The notes beneath the pieces are model-generated. The model searched no databases and was not told where the DNA came from. It was given only the letters and a program-made list of their open reading frames with translations. A stretch of DNA of 64,000 nt, taken from Neisseria dentiae (GTDB lineage: Bacteria; Pseudomonadota; Gammaproteobacteria; Burkholderiales; Neisseriaceae). How positions within the stretch are numbered: position 1 is the stretch's first letter; every line of letters starts with the position of its first letter. The stretch covers positions 992,001 through 1,056,000 of the forward strand of contig NZ_CP059570.1 in assembly GCF_014055005.1 (NCBI RefSeq). Direction: 5' to 3'. The position numbers and the translations under genes were made by a program. This document shows positions 28,091 to 35,755 of this stretch, piece after piece.

Positions 28091-28919
28091 TTACATCTTC
28101 ACCAAAGAATTGCTCGCCCAGTTTTTTCAGCGTGCCGTCTTGGCGCAACTCTTCCACCGCACCGCTGATTTTCGCCAATGCTTCGTCGTTGTTTTTATTC
28201 ACGATAAAGCCTGCACCCAGTTTTTCTTCGGCAGAAGCCGTCCAAGCGGTTTTCAGGCCGGAATCGGGGTTTTTCTTCATATAGTCGAGCAGGGCCAGCG
28301 AATCGTTGAAAGTGAAGTCGGCACGTTTCTGCTGCACCAGCGTCAGCGCTTGCGCCATGCCGTCAACCGGAACAATTTTGGCTCCGGCTTTCTGCGCCAT
28401 TTCGCCGTAGTTGCTGCTCAGGGTTTGCGCGGCAGACAAGCCTTTAACGTCGGCCAGCGTTTTGATGCGGTTGTCGTCTTTGCGGTCGACCGCCATCGGG
28501 CCGGAATAGCTGTAATCGGCGGATTTGTCGAAAGTGGCGCGGCGCTCGGGCGTGGTCAGACTCACCTGGTTGGCCACCATATCGAATCGGCCTGCTTTCA
28601 AACCGGCCAGCATGGCATCCCATTGGGTTTCTTTAAACTCGATTTGAATGCCCAGTTTTTCGGCCACGGCGCGGGTAACTTCCACATCGTAACCGGTTAA
28701 TTTGCCGCTTTCGTCGTGATAGGTAAACGGCGCATAAGTGCCTTCGGTGCCCACGGTTACCGTGCCTTTGTTATTGATGCGCTCCAACAGCGAACCGGCG
28801 GCCGCTTGGGTTTGCGGGGCAGACGCGGCGGGAGCCGAAGCGGAAGAGCTTGCGCCTTCGTTGCCGCAGGCCGCCAAAACAAATGCAGCCATGCTGCCGA
28901 GAACGAATTTTTTCAACAT
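28080..28919 (-). CDS. Polar amino acid (probably cystine) ABC transporter substrate-binding lipoprotein
   Basis: The protein has 279 residues when started at ATG 28919 (AGGAAA upstream), which gives a clean lipoprotein signal MLKKFVLGSMAAFVLAAC. The upstream in-frame ATGs give no signal peptide. An Ala/Ser linker follows, then the SBP_bac_3 domain: GTVTVGTEGTYAPFTYHDE, GYDVEVTRAVAEKLG, FKETQWDAMLAGLKAGRFD (adjacent motifs). The layout resembles TcyJ/FliY cystine binders. It is the first gene of the operon and would be anchored to a membrane as the receptor. Confidence 0.9.
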   Translation of the reverse strand: MLKKFVLGSMAAFVLAACGNEGASSSASAPAASAPQTQAAAGSLLERINNKGTVTVGTEGTYAPFTYHDESGKLTGYDVEVTRAVAEKLGIQIEFKETQWDAMLAGLKAGRFDMVANQVSLTTPERRATFDKSADYSYSGPMAVDRKDDNRIKTLADVKGLSAAQTLSSNYGEMAQKAGAKIVPVDGMAQALTLVQQKRADFTFNDSLALLDYMKKNPDSGLKTAWTASAEEKLGAGFIVNKNNDEALAKISGAVEELRQDGTLKKLGEQFFGEDVSVK

Positions 28920-29118
28920 GATGTTTCCTGAAAAGCTGGTAAAAACGCGCATTGTACGGTAATCGCCGTGCCAATACAAAGAATGCTTGCTTCTATGCCG
29001 TCAGGCTTTTCGGGCTCAAACGTTATATATGCGGCAGGCCGTCTGAAAAGGCGGTTCACAATCCCCGCAGCCATCTGTTGTACAATCGCCGTTGTTTTCA
29101 GACGGCCACGGTTTAACC

Positions 29119-29838
29119 ATGATGCAGCTCACCCATCCCCCCTTTGCCCCTAAAGTTTTGCAAACGCTGCAATCGCTCGGCATCCGCACTCAGGCGGATA
29201 TACGGGCGCGTGGCGCGGCCGGTGCGTTTCTGTTGCTGAAAGCGGCCGGGTTAACTGTTACCCGCAGCACGTTATGGCAGCTCGCCGCCGCCGAACGCGA
29301 CATCGGTGTGCACGACTTGGGGCCGTCTGAAAAAGCGGCCTTGCTCGAAGCGGTGCGGCGGCATCCGCCGGTGGCGGTGTTTCCGTCTCAAACAGAAATG
29401 GAAGATTTTATGCGCGCTGCCTTGGCGCAGGCAGAGCAGTCGGCCGCAGCGGGCGAAATCCCGGTGGGCGCGGTGGCGGTGAAAAACGGGGAAATCATTG
29501 CGGCGGCGCACAACACCTGCGTGGGCAGCTGCAACATCAGCCGCCACGCCGAAATCGGTGTGTTGGAAGCCGCCGGAAAAGCGCTGCAAAACTACCGCCT
29601 CGACGGTTGCGATGTTTATGTTACGCTCGAACCTTGCTGCATGTGCGCGGGCGCATTAATCCAAGCCCGTGTTGCCCGCGTGGTTTACGGCGCGAAAGAG
29701 CCGAAAACAGGCGCGGCCGGCAGCGTGGTGGACTTGTTCGGCGATATCCGCTTAAACCGCCACACGGCGGTTGCCGGCGGCGTGCTGGCCGATGAGTGCG
29801 GCGCACTGCTGCAACGGTTTTTCAATGCCCGGCGGTAG
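29119..29838 (+). CDS. tadA: tRNA adenosine(34) deaminase TadA with N-terminal helical extension
   Basis: The protein has 239 residues. The C-terminal ~150 residues are the deaminase: HAEIGVLEAAGKAL has the zinc His and catalytic Glu, and TLEPCCMCAGALIQARV the two zinc Cys. The N-terminal ~85 residues (FAPKVLQTLQSLGIRTQADI, AFLLLKAAG) resemble the TfoX C-terminal helix-hairpin domain and are an extra module relative to E. coli TadA, as in other Neisseria. The enzyme makes inosine at tRNA-Arg position 34. A DUS encodes GPSEK at the domain junction (29323). The ATG at 29119 or the one at 29122 may be used. Confidence 0.9.
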   Translation: MMQLTHPPFAPKVLQTLQSLGIRTQADIRARGAAGAFLLLKAAGLTVTRSTLWQLAAAERDIGVHDLGPSEKAALLEAVRRHPPVAVFPSQTEMEDFMRAALAQAEQSAAAGEIPVGAVAVKNGEIIAAAHNTCVGSCNISRHAEIGVLEAAGKALQNYRLDGCDVYVTLEPCCMCAGALIQARVARVVYGAKEPKTGAAGSVVDLFGDIRLNRHTAVAGGVLADECGALLQRFFNARR

Positions 29839-29852
29839 GTAAAGGCCGGCCT

Positions 29853-29986
29853 GAGACCTTTTGCAAAACCCCCAGATGTGGATGCAGTTCAAGGCGTAGC
29901 AGCGCAGCAAGCGCAGACATAACATGGAGTTACGAGCAGCACACAACGCAGAAATGCACCGCAGATGGGGGATTTGCAAAGGTCTC
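29853..29986. repeat. 134-bp repeat with GAGACCTTTGCAAAA-type inverted ends (type B core)
   Basis: GAGACCTTTTGCAAAA and TTTGCAAAGGTCTC bound a GC-rich core containing CAGTTCAAGGCGTAGCAGC and CACCGCAGATGGGGG. A shortened relative lies at 52465-52557. It occupies part of the 435-bp gap between tadA and the LysR gene, next to the 117-bp MITE. Confidence 0.75.
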
Positions 29987-30063
29987 AGCCTACGCTTTCG
30001 TTCACATAAAATACCCGGCACCAAGCCGGGTATTGCTGTTTTTTATTACTGTTTCTTGAAGAA

Positions 30064-30180
30064 TATAGTGAATTCAAATAAAAACTCCGAAATGAAATAA
30101 CTGCATTCAAACTTGCAATTGGGCGATATGCTAAAGAATCGTTTTACCCTACTTCGGCATTCTTATTTTAATCCACTATA
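30064..30180. mobile_element. 117-bp Correia-like MITE, copy 1
   Basis: The terminal inverted repeats TATAGTG(A/G)ATT match 18 of 21 positions and begin and end with TA. The sequence is identical, base for base by my reading, to 54538-54654. The ends are like those of Correia elements (TATAGTGGATTAA), but the core is not the Correia core I know. This copy is intergenic. Confidence 0.85.
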
Positions 30181-30221
30181 AATAGCTACCGGGGTTAAGC
30201 CCGGGGCAGTATTGAAACATT

Positions 30222-30262
30222 TTTCAGACGGCCTGCCTTAAATCAGGCCGTCTGAAAAATAT
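30222..30262 (-). terminator. Inverted DUS terminator after the LysR gene
   Basis: TTTTTCAGACGGCCTG and CAGGCCGTCTGAAAAA pair across a short loop just beyond the LysR stop codon on the minus strand. Confidence 0.8.
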
Positions 30263-30273
30263 CCGCTCCGGTA

Positions 30274-31164
30274 TCAGACAACCGTATCCGCCCAAACCTC
30301 TTCCACACAGCCTTTGAGCAGATTCAATACGGGGTCTTCTTCAAATTCGTCGAGATAAATAAAGTGCAGCGGCAGGGTTTGGCGGTATTCGTCGAGTATG
30401 TCGATGGGCTTGCCCGCCGCACGTGCGGCTTCGGCTTTCTGCGCGGGTATCATCGCCAGCCCCGTGCCTTCGCAAACCAAATCGATGATGGTTTGCGGGT
30501 AGTCGCAGATAATCTGCTGCTTGGGCGAAATTTTGTGTTTGCGCCAAAACTGCTGCATATGCTTGCGGCTGCTCGACACCACCGACATTTCAATCCACGC
30601 ATATTCTTCCAAACTTCCGGGCAGGTTGGCCCGGATGCGGCCGGTTTCGCCCGCATGGCAGACCAGCGAGTATTGGATGTCGCCGAGAAACAGGCTGCGC
30701 AGGCTGCGGCGGGTTACGGGACCGAGAAAAAAGCCGCCGTGCAGTTGTTTGTCTAACACGCGCTGCTCGATTTCGCCGCTCATGCCGTATTGGATATGCA
30801 GCATGATATCCGGATCCTGCTTCAGAATGCTTTGTGTCAGGCCGGTGATTTTATCGGGGGCAACGGGGTGGATAAGGCCTAAATCGGCATGGGTAACATA
30901 ATGTTCCGAAAGGGTTTTGGCAAAACAGTCGAGTTTGTGGTGGTGTTGCAGCAGGGCTTCTGCCTCGGGCAGGAACACTTCGCCTGCGGGGGTGAGCGCC
31001 ATGCCGTTGGTGGTGCGCTTGAACAGGGTAACGTCCAAGCGTTTTTCGAGCGACTTGATTTGCGCGGAAACCGCAGGCTGCGACAGGTGCAAACGCTCCG
31101 CCGCCTGGGTCAGGTTGCCGATGTGGGCAACTTCGGTAAAGGTTTTAAGCTGGGTGTAGTCCAT
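30274..31164 (-). CDS. LysR-family transcriptional regulator
   Basis: The protein has 296 residues from ATG 31164 (MDYTQLKTFTEVAHIGNLTQ). The HTH is AAERLHLSQPAVSAQIKSLE, followed by the typical linker and a two-lobed LysR substrate-binding domain. It is divergent from the DUF485-actP pair, with a 310-bp shared intergenic region, the classical layout in which a LysR protein controls its divergent neighbour. Control of acetate uptake is therefore a reasonable but unproven guess. Confidence 0.87.
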   Translation of the reverse strand: MDYTQLKTFTEVAHIGNLTQAAERLHLSQPAVSAQIKSLEKRLDVTLFKRTTNGMALTPAGEVFLPEAEALLQHHHKLDCFAKTLSEHYVTHADLGLIHPVAPDKITGLTQSILKQDPDIMLHIQYGMSGEIEQRVLDKQLHGGFFLGPVTRRSLRSLFLGDIQYSLVCHAGETGRIRANLPGSLEEYAWIEMSVVSSSRKHMQQFWRKHKISPKQQIICDYPQTIIDLVCEGTGLAMIPAQKAEAARAAGKPIDILDEYRQTLPLHFIYLDEFEEDPVLNLLKGCVEEVWADTVV

Positions 31165-31474
31165 ATTTCTCTTCTGCACAAGTCGGTGGAATCGTTGCCG
31201 GCGCCCGCCCCTCTCCGGCCGTTACTTTATTACTTTGTAAATAACCGCCGCCTGACGTTGCGCCGCATCATGCATTGATTATGATGTTTTAGCATATTTG
31301 CAGGCCGTCTGAAAGGTTTTTCTGACAAGGCTATTGCTTTTAAAATCAATTCTGTCCGGCACATTATCAGCCTGACGGATTGATACTATCAGAAAATAAT
31401 ATTAGCCATAGCAATGTTTTTTCATTTCTAATCCCCCCCGTTTACCGACAAGCGTTCTGTATAAGGAGAAAGTA

Positions 31475-31792
31475 ATGGATAAACAAACCGCACAGCAAGT
31501 GCTCTCTCACCCGAAGTTCAAACAGATGGCGCAGCAGAAGGCATTGATAGGCTGGAGCTTTTCGGCTGTTGTTTTTGTGATGTATGTGGCCTACATCTGG
31601 CTGATCGGCACCGCGCCCGAAATGTTCGGCAAGCCCGTGTCCGAAGGCAGCATCACCACTTGGGGCATTTACGCCGGCATTTTCGTGATTGTGTTTTCAT
31701 TTATCACCACCGGCATTTATGTAAGCATCGCCAACGGTAAATTCGAAGAAATGACCAAAGAAGTTGTCCGCGAAGTTCAGGGAGAAGAATAA
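31475..31792 (+). CDS. DUF485 small inner-membrane protein (YjcH-like)
   Basis: The protein has 105 residues: SHPKFKQMAQQKALIGWSFS, two membrane helices, and a C-terminal YVSIANGKFEEMTKEV. It belongs to the DUF485 family that almost always precedes the acetate permease gene (yjcH-actP in E. coli), here 2 nt before actP. A strong ribosome site (AAGGAGAAAGTA) precedes it. Its role is probably assisting or regulating the symporter. Confidence 0.9.
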   Translation: MDKQTAQQVLSHPKFKQMAQQKALIGWSFSAVVFVMYVAYIWLIGTAPEMFGKPVSEGSITTWGIYAGIFVIVFSFITTGIYVSIANGKFEEMTKEVVREVQGEE

Positions 31793-31794
31793 AC

Positions 31795-33471
31795 ATGAAT
31801 AAATTTTTAACCGGCACCTTAGCCCTGCTCGCTTCGGGCAGCGTTTGGGCAGACGCCTTAACCGGCGATGTGGAAAAACAGCCGCTGAATATTTCGGCGA
31901 TTGTGATGTTTCTGATTTTCGTGGGCGCAACGCTGTTCATCACCAAATGGGCGGCCAAGCAGAATAAGTCCACCAAAGATTTCTACACCGCCGGCGGCGG
32001 TATTTCCGGCTTCCAAAACGGCTTGGCGATTGCGGGCGATTATATGTCTGCCGCTTCGTTTTTAGGCATTTCGGCCATGGTTTACACCACCGGCTACGAC
32101 GGCCTGATCTACTCCACCGGCTTCTTGGTGGGCTGGCCCATCGTGTTGTTTCTGGTTGCCGAACGTTTGCGCAACCTCGGCAAATTCACCTTTTCCGACG
32201 TGGTGGCCTACCGCCTCAAACAAGGCCCCGTGCGCGTGTTTGCAGCCAGCGGCTCCCTGTTGGTGGTGATTCTCTACCTGATTGCCCAAGTTGTGGGCGC
32301 AGGCAAACTGATCCAGCTGCTGTTCGGCATGAGCTACACTTCCGCCGTGGTTATCGTAGGCGCGCTGATGGTGGCCTATGTGTTGTTCGGCGGTATGCTG
32401 GCCACCACTTGGGTGCAGATCATCAAAGCCGTGATGTTGCTTTCGGGCGCTTCGTTTATGGCCTTTATGATTTTGAAAGCCTCCGGTTTCAGCCTCGAAG
32501 GCATGTTTTTAAAAGCCACCGAAATCCACGAAAAAGGCACCACCATCATGTCGCCCGGGGGCTTGGTTTCCAACCCGATTGATGCGCTCTCGCTGGGCTT
32601 GGCATTGATGTTCGGCACCGCCGGCCTGCCGCATATCCTGATGCGCTTCTTCACCGTGCCCGATGCCAAAGAAGCACGCAAATCGGTGTTTGTGGCCACA
32701 GGTTTTATCGGTTATTTCTACCTCTTAACCTTCATCATCGGTTTTGGTGCGATTATCTTCGTTACCAAAGATAACCCGCAGTTCTTCACCACCATGATCC
32801 AAGACGGCAAATCCGTTGCCGAAATGATCGGCGGCACCAATATGGCGGCGGTTCACTTGTCCGGCGCACTCGGCGGCAACCTCTTCTTGGGCTTTATTTC
32901 CGCGGTAGCGTTCGCCACCATTCTGGCCGTGGTGGCCGGCCTGACCCTCTCCGGCGCCTCCGCCGTAAGCCACGACCTATATTCTTCGGTTATCCGCCAA
33001 GGTAAAGCCACGCAGGAAGAAGAAATGCGCGTATCGCGCTTGGCCACCTTGGGCTTGGGCGTGATGGCCATCGTGTTGGGCATCGCCTTCGAAAACCAAA
33101 ACGTCGCCTTTATGGTAGGCTTGGCGTTCGCACTGGCGGCCTCGGCCAATTTCCCGATTCTCGCCCTGTCGATGTTCTGGAAAGGCCTGACCACCCGCGG
33201 CGCGGTTATCGGCGGCTTCTTAGGCCTGCTGGTAGCCTTCGTGCTGATTATCCTCGGCCCGACCGTATGGGTAAAAGTCCTCCACAACAAAGAAGCCATC
33301 TTCCCATACAGCAACCCCGCCCTGTTTACCATACCGTTAGCCTTTATCGCCGCTTGGTTCTTCTCGGTTACCGACAAATCGAAACAGGCTGAGATTGATA
33401 AAGCAGGTTTTGAAGCACAATACGTGCGCTCCATGACCGGTATCGGCGCGGCGGAAGCCAGCGACCACTAA
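31795..33471 (+). CDS. actP: Cation/acetate symporter
   Basis: The protein has 558 residues with a cleavable-type signal (LTGTLALLASGSVWAD) and about 13 membrane helices. Sodium:solute symporter motifs include FYTAGGGISGFQNGLAIAGD (N-terminal region), GYDGLIYSTGFLVGWPIVLF split across helices 2-3, and GTAGLPHILMRFFTVPDAKEAR in part. ActP imports acetate and other short monocarboxylates. A DUS terminator follows the stop codon. Confidence 0.92.
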   Translation: MNKFLTGTLALLASGSVWADALTGDVEKQPLNISAIVMFLIFVGATLFITKWAAKQNKSTKDFYTAGGGISGFQNGLAIAGDYMSAASFLGISAMVYTTGYDGLIYSTGFLVGWPIVLFLVAERLRNLGKFTFSDVVAYRLKQGPVRVFAASGSLLVVILYLIAQVVGAGKLIQLLFGMSYTSAVVIVGALMVAYVLFGGMLATTWVQIIKAVMLLSGASFMAFMILKASGFSLEGMFLKATEIHEKGTTIMSPGGLVSNPIDALSLGLALMFGTAGLPHILMRFFTVPDAKEARKSVFVATGFIGYFYLLTFIIGFGAIIFVTKDNPQFFTTMIQDGKSVAEMIGGTNMAAVHLSGALGGNLFLGFISAVAFATILAVVAGLTLSGASAVSHDLYSSVIRQGKATQEEEMRVSRLATLGLGVMAIVLGIAFENQNVAFMVGLAFALAASANFPILALSMFWKGLTTRGAVIGGFLGLLVAFVLIILGPTVWVKVLHNKEAIFPYSNPALFTIPLAFIAAWFFSVTDKSKQAEIDKAGFEAQYVRSMTGIGAAEASDH

Positions 33472-33496
33472 ACCCGAACCGCTGCAAAGCATACAA

Positions 33497-33531
33497 CAGG
33501 CCGTCTGAAAAGATTTTTTCAGACGGCCTTT
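33497..33531 (+). terminator. Inverted DUS terminator after actP
   Basis: AGGCCGTCTGAAAA and TTTTCAGACGGCCT with a small T-rich loop lie about 27 bp after the actP stop codon. Confidence 0.85.
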
Positions 33532-33589
33532 CGGTTTGCCGCCGATATTCAGTACAATGCCGTCTGAAATTTACCCGTAAGGACGCACC

Positions 33590-33949
33590 ATGTATTTTGT
33601 TGACCGCACCGCCGTGGTGCTGAAACCCACCGCAAACTTTCTCGCCTGGCTCAAACAGGCCGATGAAAATATGCCCGATTTAACGCTGGAACAAATCCGC
33701 AGCAACTGCTCGGTGTTTCTCGTGCCGCAGTTCGACGAACCCGAAGCGGTGGTTTCCTATTTCGACGAGCGCTACCAAACCATTTTCGAAGCCGAAATTT
33801 CCGGTTGGGACATCCCCCGCAGCCAATGGCCGACCGATATGAGCCTGAAAGCCTTTTGGGAATACTTCGAAGTGGAAATTCACGACATGGTGCTCGATAT
33901 GGAAGAAGCCGAGCTGAACATCACCCCCGTATTCGACAATATGATGTAA
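33590..33949 (+). CDS. Conserved hypothetical protein, 119 residues
   Basis: I do not recognise a named family. The protein is acidic (many Asp/Glu, few Lys), soluble-looking and without signal peptide or membrane helix. Landmarks are VVLKPTANFLAWLKQADE near the start, FLVPQFDEPEAVVSYF and a C-terminal FEVEIHDMVLDMEEAELN. A clear start with TAAGGACG upstream supports translation. It overlaps no other gene and is followed after 1 nt by the next ORF, so the two are probably co-translated. Confidence 0.7.
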   Translation: MYFVDRTAVVLKPTANFLAWLKQADENMPDLTLEQIRSNCSVFLVPQFDEPEAVVSYFDERYQTIFEAEISGWDIPRSQWPTDMSLKAFWEYFEVEIHDMVLDMEEAELNITPVFDNMM

Positions 33950-33950
33950 G

Positions 33951-34373
33951 ATGCGCCCTTTTCAGACGGCCTTCAAACCTTCGCGCACCGGCAAAACCCT
34001 AACGGTGTTTTTGCATCTTTGGGCGGCCTATCTCTGCCTTAGCGCGTTTCACGGCGCGGTGCGTATCATCGGTTTGCTGTTGCTGGCCGCCGCTTTTTGC
34101 TGGGCGTGGCACAACCAAAGCCTGCGCCGTGCCGATGCCGTGCACAAAATCGCCGTCAGCCCGCAAGGGCGGGCGGTGGTGTTTGTCGGCAGGCCGCAAA
34201 CCGCTTTCGAAGCCGTGTTGTGCCCGGGCAGCTTGGTTTCGCCCTATGCCTTGTTTTTGAGATGGGATTTGGGCGGCCGCACGGTGTGGCAGTTTGTGCT
34301 GCCCGACATGGCGGAGCGCGAAAGCTTCCGCCGCCTGTTGGTTTGGGCGCGCTGGGGGCAGCCTAAAGATTAA
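33951..34373 (+). CDS. Small membrane protein, possibly YgfX/CptA-like
   Basis: The protein has 140 residues with two adjacent hydrophobic segments (about 20-55: LHLWAAYLCLSAFHGAV and IIGLLLLAAAFCWAW), then a soluble beta-rich tail ending FVLPDMAERESFRRLLVWAR. That tail resembles the LLPDS...FRRLRVWLR ending of YgfX/DUF1434 proteins, which are linked to cell-division toxicity in E. coli. The assignment is tentative. It starts immediately after the acidic hypothetical gene, and a DUS covers its first codons (FQTAF). Confidence 0.55.
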   Translation: MRPFQTAFKPSRTGKTLTVFLHLWAAYLCLSAFHGAVRIIGLLLLAAAFCWAWHNQSLRRADAVHKIAVSPQGRAVVFVGRPQTAFEAVLCPGSLVSPYALFLRWDLGGRTVWQFVLPDMAERESFRRLLVWARWGQPKD

Positions 34374-34384
34374 CCTTTCCTTTC

Positions 34385-34432
34385 AAGGCCGTCTGAAACA
34401 TCGTTTCCGCATTCCCTGTTTTCAGACGGCCT
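34385..34432. terminator. Inverted DUS pair between the YgfX-like gene and folC
   Basis: AAGGCCGTCTGAAA and TTTTCAGACGGCCT are separated by about 22 nt just upstream of folC. Confidence 0.65.
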
Positions 34433-34456
34433 CCACACACATTTACCACCTTCAAA

Positions 34457-35743
34457 ATGAAAACATTAAACGACTGGTTATCGCATCTCGAAACCGCCCA
34501 CAGCGCAGGGCTGATTGACATGGGTCTGGCGCGCGTGGGCAAAGTGAAAAACACCATGCGGCTCGAACCGCAATGCCCCGTGGTGGTGGTGGCGGGCACC
34601 AACGGCAAAGGCTCGGTGTGCGCATTCCTCACCCAGATTTACAAGCAGGCCGGTTTTAAAGTCGGCACGCTCACCAGCCCGCACCTGCTCAAATACAACG
34701 AACGCATCTGCATCAACGGCGGGCCTGTAAGCGACGAAACGATTACGGCCTCGTTCGAGCGCATCGAAGCAGCGCGCGGCGGTGTTTCCCTCACTTATTT
34801 CGAGTTCAACACGCTGGCCGCCGTCGATATTTTTATGCGCGAAAACGTTGATGTGATGGTGCTCGAAGTCGGCCTCGGCGGGCGTTTGGATGCGGTAAAC
34901 GTTTTCGATGCCGACTGCGCCGTCGTAACCAGCGTCGATCTCGACCACCAATCGTTTCTGGGCGACACCGTCGAAGCTGTCGGCTACGAAAAAGCCGGCG
35001 TGTTCCGCAGCGGCAAACCCGCCGTTTGCGGCCAAAACCCGCCGCCCGAATCGCTGCGCCGGCACGCCGAAAGCATAGGAGCCAACCTGCTCTTGGCCAA
35101 ACGCGATTTCGATTTCAGCCGCATGGAACAGCAGCAATGGTCGTTCCACTTCCATCCCACCGCCGCATCGGGGCTTTCAGACGGCCTCAAACGCAACCGC
35201 AACGCCCTGCCCGTGCCCGCCCTGCGCGGCGCCTACCAACTGGGCAACGCCGCCTGCGCGCTGGCCGTTATCGAATGCCTCAACCCGCGCCTGCCCATCG
35301 ACATCGGCTCCATCAAGCGCGGGCTGCTGCTGGTTCACAACCCCGGCCGCTTCCAAGTGCTGCCCGGCCGGCCGCTCACCATACTCGACGTCGCCCACAA
35401 CCCGCACGCCGCGCGTGCCCTGCGCCAGGGGCTGATTGCCCTACCTTTCGCCGAAAAGCGCACCGCCGTGTTCAGCATTCTGGCCGACAAAGATTCAGAC
35501 GGCGTTATCGACATCGTGAAAGACCAGTTCGACCAATGGTATATCGCCCCGCTGCATCTGCCGCGCGGCATGAGTGGCGAAGAAATAGCGCAAAAACTCA
35601 ACCGCTGCGGCATCGATGCCGTGCAAAGCTTTGAAAATATTCAAGCGGCCTATCAAGCCGCTTTGGCGCAGGCCGGGGAAAATGATAGAATTACCGTTTT
35701 CGGTTCTTTCCACACCGTTGCCGAAGTCATGGCCATTTTGTAA
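34457..35743 (+). CDS. folC: Bifunctional folylpolyglutamate synthase / dihydrofolate synthase
   Basis: The protein has 428 residues and is a Mur-ligase-type ATP enzyme: AGTNGKGSVCAFL P-loop, TSPHLLKYNERI, the EVGLGGRLDAVNVF motif, and VTSVDLDHQSFLG. It adds L-glutamate to dihydropteroate and to folates in the cytoplasm. It opens the common folC-SPOR-cvpA-purF cluster. A DUS encoding SDGLKR lies within the gene near 35178. Confidence 0.94.
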   Translation: MKTLNDWLSHLETAHSAGLIDMGLARVGKVKNTMRLEPQCPVVVVAGTNGKGSVCAFLTQIYKQAGFKVGTLTSPHLLKYNERICINGGPVSDETITASFERIEAARGGVSLTYFEFNTLAAVDIFMRENVDVMVLEVGLGGRLDAVNVFDADCAVVTSVDLDHQSFLGDTVEAVGYEKAGVFRSGKPAVCGQNPPPESLRRHAESIGANLLLAKRDFDFSRMEQQQWSFHFHPTAASGLSDGLKRNRNALPVPALRGAYQLGNAACALAVIECLNPRLPIDIGSIKRGLLLVHNPGRFQVLPGRPLTILDVAHNPHAARALRQGLIALPFAEKRTAVFSILADKDSDGVIDIVKDQFDQWYIAPLHLPRGMSGEEIAQKLNRCGIDAVQSFENIQAAYQAALAQAGENDRITVFGSFHTVAEVMAIL

Positions 35744-35755
35744 CAAGGCAGATTC

